Shown: piece after piece, positions 9,759-17,362 of the stretch | Layout: every line of letters starts with the position of its first letter | Numbering within the stretch: position 1 is the stretch's first letter | Origin: Endozoicomonas acroporae | Lineage (GTDB): Bacteria > Pseudomonadota > Gammaproteobacteria > Pseudomonadales > Endozoicomonadaceae | Direction of reading: 5' to 3' | DNA: 46,634 nucleotides | Assembly: GCF_002864045.1 (NCBI RefSeq) | Contig: NZ_PJPV01000067.1 | Span: forward strand, 1-46,634 | Translations under genes and position numbers: made by a program | Notes under the pieces: model-generated | What the model saw: only the letters and a program-made list of their open reading frames with translations | Databases searched by the model: none | What the model was told of the DNA's origin: nothing

Positions 9759-9783
9759 CGTTCCCATGCTCTGCGTGGGCACG
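9759..9783. repeat. Extragenic palindrome of the CGTTCCCA...TGGGNACG type
   Basis: CGTTCCCATGC-TCT-GCGTGGGCACG is an imperfect 11-bp inverted repeat between the convergent deoD and the META lipoprotein gene. Sequences of this form are dispersed in many gammaproteobacterial genomes, so it may be one copy of a REP-like family. Only one copy was noticed in this window. Confidence 0.45.
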
Positions 9784-9788
9784 AGGTA

Positions 9789-10418
9789 TTACTGATTGTC
9801 AACCCACTCTTGCTCTACAACCAGGTCCAGTATCCATCGTTTGCTGGAGGCGTCAGCTGGCGGGTTTGGAACATCAAATTCTTTGATACGCAGGCGATAG
9901 GCAATCCCGGGCGTAAACTCAAAACCTTCGATATCACCGTAAAACAGGGTCCAGGGATCTTCTTTAGACTCACGAATCTGCAAACACTCCATTGGGGCTA
10001 CGCCAGTACAGGGTGTTTTTTCCGGGGCAACATAAATAAAGCGGGTCACGCCATCTTCCATGTTGGGCTGCTTGTTGAAGACATAGCTGGAAGTATTGGT
10101 ACTGAGTATCAGTTGATCACCGGACATCTGAACCCTGGGTTTATCACCCAATAGCTGTTTTAAGGCTTCTTCCTTTTCGGCTTCTTCACCATGGCACATC
10201 ATCAGTGTACTGGCGAGCTGCTCTACGACCAGCCGATCACCATGCATTTTGACCGAACCCATCAGTCGGTTGCACCCGGCATGGGCAGCAATGCGATCAT
10301 CTTTGATATCCAGGGTAATGGGTGCAGGGCTGGCTTCCTGCCATCGACCTTCAGGCAGGGTATTACAGGCGGTCAGAAGTACCGACATTATTACAACCCC
10401 AAGCTGCACAATTTTCAT
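9789..10418 (-). CDS. META domain / DUF4377 lipoprotein
   Basis: This 209-residue protein begins with a lipoprotein signal peptide; the lipobox LTAC puts the lipidated cysteine at residue 18. The first half is a META (HslJ-like) domain (AGCNRLMGSVKM, then STLMMCHGE...E..LK.LL). The second half resembles DUF4377 (VTRFIYVAPEKTPCTGVAPMECLQIRES, then FEFTPGIAYRLRI), a pairing known in envelope lipoproteins. It probably sits in the outer membrane; related META proteins are linked to heat or novobiocin tolerance, but the role here is unknown. Convergent with deoD. Confidence 0.85.
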   Translation of the reverse strand: MKIVQLGVVIMSVLLTACNTLPEGRWQEASPAPITLDIKDDRIAAHAGCNRLMGSVKMHGDRLVVEQLASTLMMCHGEEAEKEEALKQLLGDKPRVQMSGDQLILSTNTSSYVFNKQPNMEDGVTRFIYVAPEKTPCTGVAPMECLQIRESKEDPWTLFYGDIEGFEFTPGIAYRLRIKEFDVPNPPADASSKRWILDLVVEQEWVDNQ

Positions 10419-10459
10419 TGATAACTCCGGCAGGCTACCGATTTAAGACAAAAAAATAA

Positions 10460-10471
10460 CGATAATTATCG
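10460..10471. promoter_or_regulatory. Perfect 12-bp AT-rich palindrome upstream of the lipoprotein gene
   Basis: CGATAATTATCG lies 42 nt upstream of the META lipoprotein start, where an operator would be expected. It has some likeness to half of a Fur box (GATAAT), but a full 19-bp box is not present. The assignment to any regulator is open. Confidence 0.35.
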
Positions 10472-10540
10472 CTGATTATAGTGCCTGCCAGCTATTAAAA
10501 GAGTATCTGAAAACCCAAAATATTGAATTAAACCAGTAGA

Positions 10541-10566
10541 TAAAAAAGCAGCTCAACAGAGCTGCC
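10541..10566 (-). terminator. Intrinsic terminator of the OprD-family porin gene
   Basis: Read on the minus strand: GCAGCTC-TGTT-GAGCTGC followed by TTTTTT. It is a perfect 7-bp stem, four-base loop and T6 tract, 32 nt after the porin stop codon. Confidence 0.85.
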
Positions 10567-10597
10567 TGATAAAATGAATCAGATGGAATATCACTGA

Positions 10598-11941
10598 TCA
10601 GATAGTAAAGTTGTAACTTAACCAGGCTCGCAGTTTTTCTGATTCATTCTGACCGGTAGCCCTACGGAATGCTTCATCATTCCTGTAATAGCCATATTCA
10701 AGTTTGAATTGCAGGTCCTTCATTCCCCACTGGGAAAAATTGTATTTCATGGTCAGGTCATGCTCGTGTTCGGCAACGTCATGTGCAGTACCATTCAGTT
10801 CTTTTGCCTTCATTCCTGATCCATAGACGAAGTTGTAACCCAGTGATAAACCTTCAAGCCCAATATCACTGAAATCATATTCAGCCCCAATCAGCCAGGC
10901 TTTCTCTTTATTGAAATTAAAGTCGGATATGTTGGCGGAAGTGGGTACATCCCAGACACCGTGGGTGTTATCACCGAAGTTATAGTTGTAATGGCCTATA
11001 GTGTGATGGCCATTAGTAATAGAGTTGGCTGCTGTGTTGGCCTTTGTGTAATTGAAGGCTGCATTAAATGTCCATGGACCACTGTTCAGGGTTGCATTCA
11101 GATTTCCTAATTCCGCCTTGTTTTCAAATGAGCCATCCCGCTCACTTGCTCCCCAGAGGTCTCCATCCTGTTTGGCATAGAAGTACATCCCACCAAGAGT
11201 CAGCTCGGAACCACCATAAAGGGGCATTTTTAACCAGACATTACCGTTATGAGCCGTTAAATAGTTATCTGCAAGACCATTACGGTATTGGAGTTCAAGG
11301 CTGTTCTGGTTGGCTAATTCAAAGGTGTAGCCCAGCTGCATGCCCATTACCCAGTCAATTTTATTACCGTCTTCATTCACAATAGGGTGAAAGCCTGACT
11401 GAGTTCTTCCGGAAACTTCATTTAACCAGGCAACCTTGCCTTTGAAACCGTCCATGGCAACACTGGCATCCACTCCCTGCCAGGCACTGGGAACCGAACG
11501 GGAGCCTGAGATGGTGACCAGACCGGTTTCAAGCAGCTGACGACCAATTTTGACATCGGCAGAAAGGCCTTCATAGCTGTCAGGCAATTTGAAATCCACC
11601 CATATCTGACCGATTTTACCAAAGCCTTCGTTATCAGCATTCAGCAGGTTGCTGGAGGTGGCATTACCATGCTTCATATCCAATTTGGCAACCCGGTAGG
11701 CCGAGCCTCCAACACTGACAAAGTCAGCCAGGTAGCCAGTTTCTGCATTAAGCCATACTGCACCTGTCCATGCACCTTTGGTTATATTGTCAGTGGTATT
11801 CTCATCATCGAAAAATACACTCTGTACTTTGCCATCGATTTTGGTATCACTGATAAATGAATCATAACTGTCACTGGCTATAACAGGCACACTGAAAAGA
11901 GCAACAGCATAAGATAATAAATAGGGTTTTAAACGGGTCAA
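10598..11941 (-). CDS. OprD-family outer membrane porin
   Basis: The product (447 aa from the TTG at 11941) has a signal peptide (PYLLSYAVALFSVPVIAS, then DSYDSF). It shows the OprD/ChiP-type porin pattern: IDGKVQSVFFDD start strand, KIGRQLLETGLV loop segment, many alternating aromatic beta strands, and a C-terminal strand ending in LSYNFTI. This family forms substrate-specific channels for amino acids, peptides, chitooligosaccharides and similar solutes; the substrate here cannot be read. Start: TTG at 11941 has GCAGG 8 nt upstream and gives a normal signal peptide; an alternative TTG at 11962 adds 7 residues. No ATG is available. It ends in a good terminator, so it is probably monocistronic. 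Confidence 0.87.
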   Translation of the reverse strand: MTRLKPYLLSYAVALFSVPVIASDSYDSFISDTKIDGKVQSVFFDDENTTDNITKGAWTGAVWLNAETGYLADFVSVGGSAYRVAKLDMKHGNATSSNLLNADNEGFGKIGQIWVDFKLPDSYEGLSADVKIGRQLLETGLVTISGSRSVPSAWQGVDASVAMDGFKGKVAWLNEVSGRTQSGFHPIVNEDGNKIDWVMGMQLGYTFELANQNSLELQYRNGLADNYLTAHNGNVWLKMPLYGGSELTLGGMYFYAKQDGDLWGASERDGSFENKAELGNLNATLNSGPWTFNAAFNYTKANTAANSITNGHHTIGHYNYNFGDNTHGVWDVPTSANISDFNFNKEKAWLIGAEYDFSDIGLEGLSLGYNFVYGSGMKAKELNGTAHDVAEHEHDLTMKYNFSQWGMKDLQFKLEYGYYRNDEAFRRATGQNESEKLRAWLSYNFTI

Positions 11942-12058
11942 AATAAATACCTGCTTAATCAATGATTGTGATTGAGTAGAGCAAGTATAGATGCTTTATC
12001 AGAAGCTGAGAGAAATTAACCGATAGAATAAGATAATGGTGTTTTATTAAGCGGATGT

Positions 12059-12092
12059 AAAAAAAATTTTATTACTATAGTCTCATTAATAA
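12059..12092 (-). terminator. Weak AT-rich terminator after the UshA-like gene
   Basis: On the minus strand TTATTA and TAATAA can pair, followed by AA and eight Ts. It lies 25 nt after the stop of the UshA-like gene. The stem is AT-only and therefore weak; the T8 tract is the main support. Confidence 0.4.
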
Positions 12093-12116
12093 CCGTGTTT
12101 GAATTAAATGGTGTAC

Positions 12117-13073
12117 TCAATAGCCAGGTCCGGATTCTAATTGGCTAATAAGATTGATTTTTAAAGAGTTTATTTTCTTTAACTCCCCATTACGAAATTC
12201 CAGGTCAATTCTTTTAATGGCTGAGCAGCATTCAGATGCATTTAAAGGTGTACCGGATTCAGTCCTATGGTAAGACTCATGGTGGGGTAGGGCACTATTA
12301 CCTACCAGCAGGTCAATACCTTCCATTTTGGCTACCGGAAACACTGGCTTGCTGCCAGATCTGATCAGTTTTGGGTAATGGATGGCATGAGTGGCAACAA
12401 TAACAATATCTGCCTGTCTTCTCAGATAGGGTATCAGCTCTGACGTTGCCAGTGCCGGATCAATCAGTTCAATACCCCGGCGGTACTCTGAAATGACATC
12501 ATTAACAGCGCCTGGCCTGGTAATCCCCATAACGGCAATGCGCAGCCCATCGAAGTCAAACAGGGCGTAGGCATCAAACACGGGACGGCCTGTTTCAGAT
12601 TCATAAAGGTTGGCGGACAAAAAAGGAAAGTCAGCAGCGGCTTCCTGGTTGCGGATATTGTTCAGCGGCTCATCAAATAATAATGGGCTCACCGCCATGG
12701 CGTTATAGCCCAGCTGGTTCAGTTGTTTCAGGTTCAGGATGTCATCATTGGTGCTGAGTTCTCCTCCGGAGAGTAACAATAATTTCCCGCCATCGGCTTC
12801 TACTTCTTTGCGTATTTTATTGATCAGCGCCTGCCGTTGAATCAGTTGATCACTGCTGTTTGACTTTCCATTGTCATATTCATGAGTAAGCTCACTGGTG
12901 TTAAGAATGGTCAGCTTGTAAGTCTTGTCATAAATGTAACCGGGTTTCTGGTTTTCCTGTGAGACCCAGAAATAAGCCAATGCAACAAGCACAGAAGCTA
13001 ATAAGGCATTGATGATCAGTTTCGGCCAGGATTTATGCTGCGTAACTGCTGTACACGCCGGTTTTGACTGCAT
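12117..13073 (-). CDS. UshA-like calcineurin-fold protein, membrane-anchored, probable pseudoenzyme
   Basis: The 318-residue protein has one N-terminal membrane segment (about residues 20-40, LIINALLASVLVALAYFWV) and then a domain that follows the N-terminal metallophosphatase domain of UshA-type 5'-nucleotidases. Matching stretches are LLLLSGGE, LNQLGYNAMAVSPLLFDEPL, FPFLSANLYESETGRPVFDAYALFDFDGLRIAVMGITRPG (in parts) and LEFRNGELKKIN. The family metal-site motifs are broken: HTND-H is NTSEL, GNHEFD is SPLLFD, and GGHSQ is VGNSA. Only ATH of the later motif remains. The C-terminal nucleotide-binding domain is absent. It is therefore unlikely to be a working nucleotidase. It lies between porins of a nucleoside region and may bind rather than cleave. 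Role unknown. Confidence 0.75.
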   Translation of the reverse strand: MQSKPACTAVTQHKSWPKLIINALLASVLVALAYFWVSQENQKPGYIYDKTYKLTILNTSELTHEYDNGKSNSSDQLIQRQALINKIRKEVEADGGKLLLLSGGELSTNDDILNLKQLNQLGYNAMAVSPLLFDEPLNNIRNQEAAADFPFLSANLYESETGRPVFDAYALFDFDGLRIAVMGITRPGAVNDVISEYRRGIELIDPALATSELIPYLRRQADIVIVATHAIHYPKLIRSGSKPVFPVAKMEGIDLLVGNSALPHHESYHRTESGTPLNASECCSAIKRIDLEFRNGELKKINSLKINLISQLESGPGY

Positions 13074-13256
13074 AAAGATGACTTCCGGGAAGAGTTATCT
13101 CCAATATAACATCTGTTCCCTGGTACTTGTGTCTTTATGAGTTAATTATCCTGCAAGTATTCTGTAAGCAATGAATTATCGATTTGAATAGGGATTCTAC
13201 AAGGCTGGCATCCTTGCCGGGTAAAATGAAAGGAACAGAATTATCAGCAATGGTTA

Positions 13257-14165
13257 TTAAAATTTATAGCTGATCGCAAAGAAATGGCTGGTGCCGCTTG
13301 CTTTGGTTTTGGCTCCAAATGCGTTACCTCCATCTTTTATCAGGTAAACATTTGAATACAGTTTTAAACCATAACCCAGTGCAAACTTGTCATAGTGCCA
13401 GTAAAGACCATTGAACATTGCCCCACCGCTGGTTGCATGATCCTTGTCAGGATTAGCACTGTTGGGATAGAGAGTCTTGTTCTGTTTTCCTCCAAACTGA
13501 TAATCAAGGTATCCCTGGTAACTGATAAATGAGCCGTTCTGAAAGGTATAAAATGGCGTAAACCAGTTAGTGGAAACTTGGTAGCCATTCCACTCTTTTC
13601 GGTTAAGATCATAAAATCCATACAGGTTGAGCCCCATCTTGCCAAACCAGGGAACCTGTAGGTCGGAGCCAATACCCCAGAATGAGCTGTTAGCATCTTC
13701 TCCCGGAATGTTTTTTTTGCTGACAGGGTCGAAGTTAGCGCCACCACCGCCACCCCAGTTAAACAGGGTAGCCAGGTAAATATCTGTCACCGGCCCCCAG
13801 GGCAAGTTATTAAATAACCCTGCCAGTGATAACCGTGGGGCAAACTTCATGAACATTTTGGGTTTGTCTTTCTTATCACTGTTATCCCCGTTGGTCAGAT
13901 TAAACACATCCACATACCCATACAGATCAAGAATGCCTGAACGCCCGCCAAACTCCAGCTCCAGATAGTCATGCCCATCATTGGCTTCATCTTCTCTTCG
14001 AGGTAGCTCTTTGTAGGCATACATCAGGTTCAGATTCATCCACTTGAAGTCATTACTGAGGGGCGTTCCATCGTTATGGTCTGTGGCCAGGGCGGTGGGA
14101 GTAAGTAGGGGAACAAGAGCGGCGACACAGATCAGCCACCATAATTTCAGGCAGTAGCTTTTCAC
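13257..14165 (-). CDS. tsx: Tsx-family nucleoside-specific outer membrane channel
   Basis: The 302-residue protein has a signal peptide (LKLWWLICVAALVPLLTPTALA, then TDHND) and the Tsx/OmpK-type beta-barrel pattern: WMNLNLMYAYKELP, DYLELEFGGRSGILDLYGYVDVF, then KMFMKFAPRLSL, and a C-terminal HFFAISYKF strand. Tsx passes nucleosides and deoxynucleosides across the outer membrane, which fits the deo operon and PunR-like regulator nearby. The start is GTG at 14165 with GGAG 7 nt upstream; it gives a normal signal peptide, whereas the open frame runs on upstream to 14366 without one. Some family members are annotated as OmpK phage receptors. Confidence 0.85.
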   Translation of the reverse strand: MKSYCLKLWWLICVAALVPLLTPTALATDHNDGTPLSNDFKWMNLNLMYAYKELPRREDEANDGHDYLELEFGGRSGILDLYGYVDVFNLTNGDNSDKKDKPKMFMKFAPRLSLAGLFNNLPWGPVTDIYLATLFNWGGGGGANFDPVSKKNIPGEDANSSFWGIGSDLQVPWFGKMGLNLYGFYDLNRKEWNGYQVSTNWFTPFYTFQNGSFISYQGYLDYQFGGKQNKTLYPNSANPDKDHATSGGAMFNGLYWHYDKFALGYGLKLYSNVYLIKDGGNAFGAKTKASGTSHFFAISYKF

Positions 14166-14316
14166 AATCAGACTCCGTTTCAGACTCAACAGTGAGCAGT
14201 GAAATTGAAGAGGGAAGCCTGTGAAACCTCCTGGTGACACAGGCCCGATGTGTGACAAGTATAGAAAAGATTTTGATGAATTCTTGCCAGCTGCCCGATC
14301 GATCCAGCGCGGCCAA

Positions 14317-15057
14317 TTAAAGCGTACTCCACAGTGTCTCGAAGATAATTTGCTGAGCTGCGGCAATTTCCGGTGAGTCCAGCACGACAGCGACCGGGTA
14401 ATTTCTGGAACCCAGGGAAATCATCGCAACTTTTGGCGGATATATCGCAATATAGCTGGCATCCATGCGCCCTTTGGCGTCAATCCACTTGCGCTCAGAC
14501 AGCTCGGCATCCTCCCCGCCTTCACCAATGGCAATCACCCGCACCTTGATATTCTTGCGGATACGCTGCTGTGTGTAGTTGGGAAACGGGCGGTACAGGT
14601 GATGGCGAATCAACTTGGAGGAAAAGACACTGTATTCCCGGTCTTGTTGCCGGGCTACCGTATTGAGAATGTCTTTGAGTACAAACTCAATGCCACTGTC
14701 TCCTTCGTAGAAGCGGACATTCCCGGCACTGAAATCCGGCTTAAGATGATTCAGTTGCGGGATCAGCCTGAGCTTCATCTCTTCAATGGTAGTGTCCAGA
14801 GACTGTCGTTTTTCCTCCGCCAGCTCCAGCAGCTTTTCCGGAGGTTCAGCCGAGAAGATGCGACGCTTACCTTTCGGGAAGTAACTGACAACACCTTTGC
14901 CAGCGAGGTCTTTCAGGGTTTCGTAGGTGGTGCCGCGATTGATGCCGGTTTGCGCAGCAATATCCCGGATGGATGCTGAGCCAAGTCTTAAAAGGGCCAG
15001 ATAAGTACTGACTTCCCGTTGGCTAAGACCAAGATTTTCCAGAGTATCAAGATTCAT
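14317..15057 (-). CDS. TrmB-family transcriptional regulator
   Basis: The 246-residue protein has an N-terminal winged helix of the TrmB type (LENLGLSQREVSTYLALLRLGSASIRDIAAQTGINRGTTYETLKDL, in parts) and a coiled linker (LAEEKRQSLDTTIEEMK). The C-terminal effector domain resembles bacterial TrmB-like sensors (VRFYEGDSGIEFVLKDIL). TrmB proteins usually respond to sugars and are much commoner in archaea. It lies 151 nt upstream of tsx on the same strand, so it may control the porin or the divergent gene at 15342; the target is not shown. The ATG at 15057 has only a weak ribosome-binding site. Confidence 0.82.
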   Translation of the reverse strand: MNLDTLENLGLSQREVSTYLALLRLGSASIRDIAAQTGINRGTTYETLKDLAGKGVVSYFPKGKRRIFSAEPPEKLLELAEEKRQSLDTTIEEMKLRLIPQLNHLKPDFSAGNVRFYEGDSGIEFVLKDILNTVARQQDREYSVFSSKLIRHHLYRPFPNYTQQRIRKNIKVRVIAIGEGGEDAELSERKWIDAKGRMDASYIAIYPPKVAMISLGSRNYPVAVVLDSPEIAAAQQIIFETLWSTL

Positions 15058-15341
15058 AGCACGGGTATCGGGTTAATGTGGTCGGAGTCATAAACAGTGC
15101 CTGTCAGAAAACCCGCATTTTCACCAAGGGCAGGAGGATTGGCAACCAGCCCGGCGCGCCAAAGGTTTTTGACCTTGGGCAAGAATAGCCTTCTTACTGT
15201 TTCTTGCTGAAAAAAAATCCGGGAATCGTATTTTTTCGATGGTGCGGGAAGTTTGGAGGCAAAACGGTGCGACAGTCTTTTAAGTGGTGAGCGTAATTGT
15301 CGATGGCTGATATAAGCAGCAGACAAACCCGTGGAGATTTC

Positions 15342-17021
15342 ATGCCTGAAGTCCGGCCAGCGCAAGCTCAGACCCAGTATGTTTCCAGAGATAATCACTA
15401 TGTTTATTCTCACAACCGCTTTGGCCGTGGTTGCCATTACCTTGGCCGGTTTCTGTCCCGACCGGTTTCTCTGGTCGCCGATTCGGCAACCAGGCTGTTC
15501 GCCCATGACCGACCCGGCAAAAGCAGCACGCCTTCCGAGGGTGAAAAACAGACGCAAAATGTACCACTGTGGGCCAGGAAAGTAGCCCGGGTGACTGCCG
15601 TCACCTTATTTCTGGTGCCTTCATTGGCATTGGGAATCCTGGGGTTCTCCCTGCGCATGATCGGTAACCTGTTCAGGAACGACATTTCCCTGATTCAGTC
15701 TTCTGTGCCACCCGCCGTCTATCATCCTGAGCAGGGCCTGCATTTGATGACCTACAACACTGGCCTGATGCCGTCGTTTATCCGTAATCTCAATGACCTG
15801 CGCTCATCACAGCAGCGCAGTGGGGAAATTGCCGCAGCATTAACCTGCAATCCTGACGTTATCCCTGATGTTGTCTGCTTCCAGGAGGTGTTTGACCAGC
15901 AGGCGGCGAAGCGACTCTGCCAGGATCTCAGTGGCCACTACCATCATATTGTGCACAGTGTTGCCCCCCGGGAAACCGGGTTGAACAGTGGCCTGGCCAT
16001 TGCCAGCAAATATCCCGTACAGGAGGTTTCATTCCGGCCGTTCTCTGATCTGGCCGCAGAAGACCAGCTGGCCAATAAAGGGCTGCTGCGCATCGTACTG
16101 GATCTCGGTAACGATAAAACGGCCGTGGTATACAATACCCACCTTCAGGCTAAGGACGGTCAAACCTATGATGCGATCCGCGTTGCCGAGTTGAAGCAGA
16201 TCAGACGGTGGGTTGAGGCGGATAGCAATAACGACAGGCAAAATAACAGACACCATCATGGCATCTTCCTGATGGGAGACCTGAACATTGCTCGGTCAGA
16301 TGAGCAGGGGAGGGTCATTAAAAACGAACAGTATCAACAGGGCAGGCAAGCACTGGGGGAAAAATTTACTGACAGTTACTACGAGACCCATGATGAAGAA
16401 AGCGATACCCGGCTGGTTGAGCGCAGCGAGTCATTTTTTGTCAATAGCGACCAGGCAACCATCAAGGCGGCAGATCGCCGGGAGCCGGATGGGTCATGGT
16501 ATCTCGGAGCCGGAAACAAAGTGCGTTACCCGTGGGGCAGCAAACGCTGGAAAGCACATCCCCAGGTGGCAAGCCACTGTATTTATGACCGCCAGCTGGT
16601 GTACAGGGACATTGAAAAAAAATGGGCATCCCATACCGAAATACGGCAACTGGGGCTGGATGTTGCTGATGATCTGGAAAGCGGGTTATCTGACCATTTG
16701 CCGGTTTCTGTTATCTACCGGGAAGCGGAAGGTTTTTCTGCGGCCATTGCCCGTCTGAAGCCGGAGAATTTTACCACCCGAGAGGTCAGGGATCTGGTGA
16801 AGCAATTGAAGTTTGACTATGGTCGCCTGATCAGTGATCAGACCGGTGAGCATACCATTGATGAAGAGTTCTCAGGCGTCAATCCCCTGTGCAGAATTGC
16901 TGAATGCAGGACTTATTATAAAAGACAGTCAGTGATTGTGAATGAGCTTGACCGGCTGGAAAAAATGGTCAGGCAAAGTATGAATCCTGTTTCCGGAACA
17001 CCCGGGTCAAACACCGGGTAA
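15342..17021 (+). CDS. Endonuclease/exonuclease/phosphatase-fold protein with N-terminal membrane segment
   Basis: The 559-residue protein has a ~75-residue polar N-terminus, a hydrophobic segment (ARVTAVTLFLVPSLALGILG, about residues 82-101), then an EEP (DNase I / sphingomyelinase C-like) catalytic domain. The motifs are present in order: LMTYNTG (Asn ~139), CFQEVF (catalytic Glu ~182), NTHLQAKDG, MGDLNI (Asp/Asn ~313/315) and SGLSDHLPV (the DH pair). A ~110-residue helical C-terminal extension follows. Substrate may be a phospholipid, an inositol phosphate or nucleic acid; the NTHLQ-DG and SDH pattern is nearest to neutral sphingomyelinases. Start: ATG at 15342 has GGAG 5 nt upstream; an ATG at 15303 and a TTG at 15297 are in frame. 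Possible host-interaction factor, by inference only. Confidence 0.78.
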   Translation: MPEVRPAQAQTQYVSRDNHYVYSHNRFGRGCHYLGRFLSRPVSLVADSATRLFAHDRPGKSSTPSEGEKQTQNVPLWARKVARVTAVTLFLVPSLALGILGFSLRMIGNLFRNDISLIQSSVPPAVYHPEQGLHLMTYNTGLMPSFIRNLNDLRSSQQRSGEIAAALTCNPDVIPDVVCFQEVFDQQAAKRLCQDLSGHYHHIVHSVAPRETGLNSGLAIASKYPVQEVSFRPFSDLAAEDQLANKGLLRIVLDLGNDKTAVVYNTHLQAKDGQTYDAIRVAELKQIRRWVEADSNNDRQNNRHHHGIFLMGDLNIARSDEQGRVIKNEQYQQGRQALGEKFTDSYYETHDEESDTRLVERSESFFVNSDQATIKAADRREPDGSWYLGAGNKVRYPWGSKRWKAHPQVASHCIYDRQLVYRDIEKKWASHTEIRQLGLDVADDLESGLSDHLPVSVIYREAEGFSAAIARLKPENFTTREVRDLVKQLKFDYGRLISDQTGEHTIDEEFSGVNPLCRIAECRTYYKRQSVIVNELDRLEKMVRQSMNPVSGTPGSNTG

Positions 17022-17139
17022 ACCGTGCTGTCGGTACTGCTGTTGCTTGCGCTGTTGTCAATTATTTTATGACATAAAGGGTTGTCTTTTTACGCACTGT
17101 GATTAACCTACTGATGTGTAGTAGATTTTCGAGCATTCA

Positions 17140-17187
17140 GGAGTCAGTGGTTGGATAACTGTGGCAGTCATTCCAATGACTCCAACC
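17140..17187. other. Two mutually exclusive hairpins in the 341-nt gap before glmU
   Basis: The stretch 17022-17362 has no gene. Within it GGAGTCA (17140-17146) can pair with TGACTCC (17177-17183), or GGTTGGA (17149-17155) with TCCAACC (17181-17187). The two pairings share 17181-17183 and cannot form together; a small GTCAT/ATGAC stem sits inside. It could be a terminator or antiterminator for the upstream gene or a protein site. Apart from this, a weak TCAGG/CCTGA hairpin (about 17264-17280) and the promoter at 17293, I see nothing in the gap. Confidence 0.35.
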
Positions 17188-17292
17188 GTTCAATATTCCT
17201 GACATTTCAGAAAAACATAATTTCTGTTCTGGTATTTTTCTCCCAAAAAACACTCCGATTTATCAGGCTTGATACCTGAAAGTGCTTTTGTT

Positions 17293-17321
17293 TTTACGTT
17301 GCCAGACGAAACAGTTATAAA
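17293..17321 (+). promoter_or_regulatory. Candidate sigma-70 promoter for glmU-glmS
   Basis: TTTACG, a 17-nt spacer and TATAAA lie 42 nt upstream of the glmU ATG. The -35 matches TTGACA at four of six bases and the -10 matches TATAAT at five of six. Confidence 0.5.
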
Positions 17322-17362
17322 GCAGATGCTCCCGCCGGGGCACTTTGTCGACCGAGGCTACC

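Noticed and set aside
9796..9806. TTGTCAACCCAC, similar to the complement of the transposon tip
   Set aside because: It is in the end of the META lipoprotein gene, on the wrong side of glmS, and lacks the final bases and flanking duplication.
13257..14366. Longer form of the Tsx-like protein starting at 14366
   Set aside because: The extra 67 residues have no signal peptide and overlap the end of the TrmB gene; the GTG at 14165 has a good ribosome-binding site and leads straight into a normal signal peptide.
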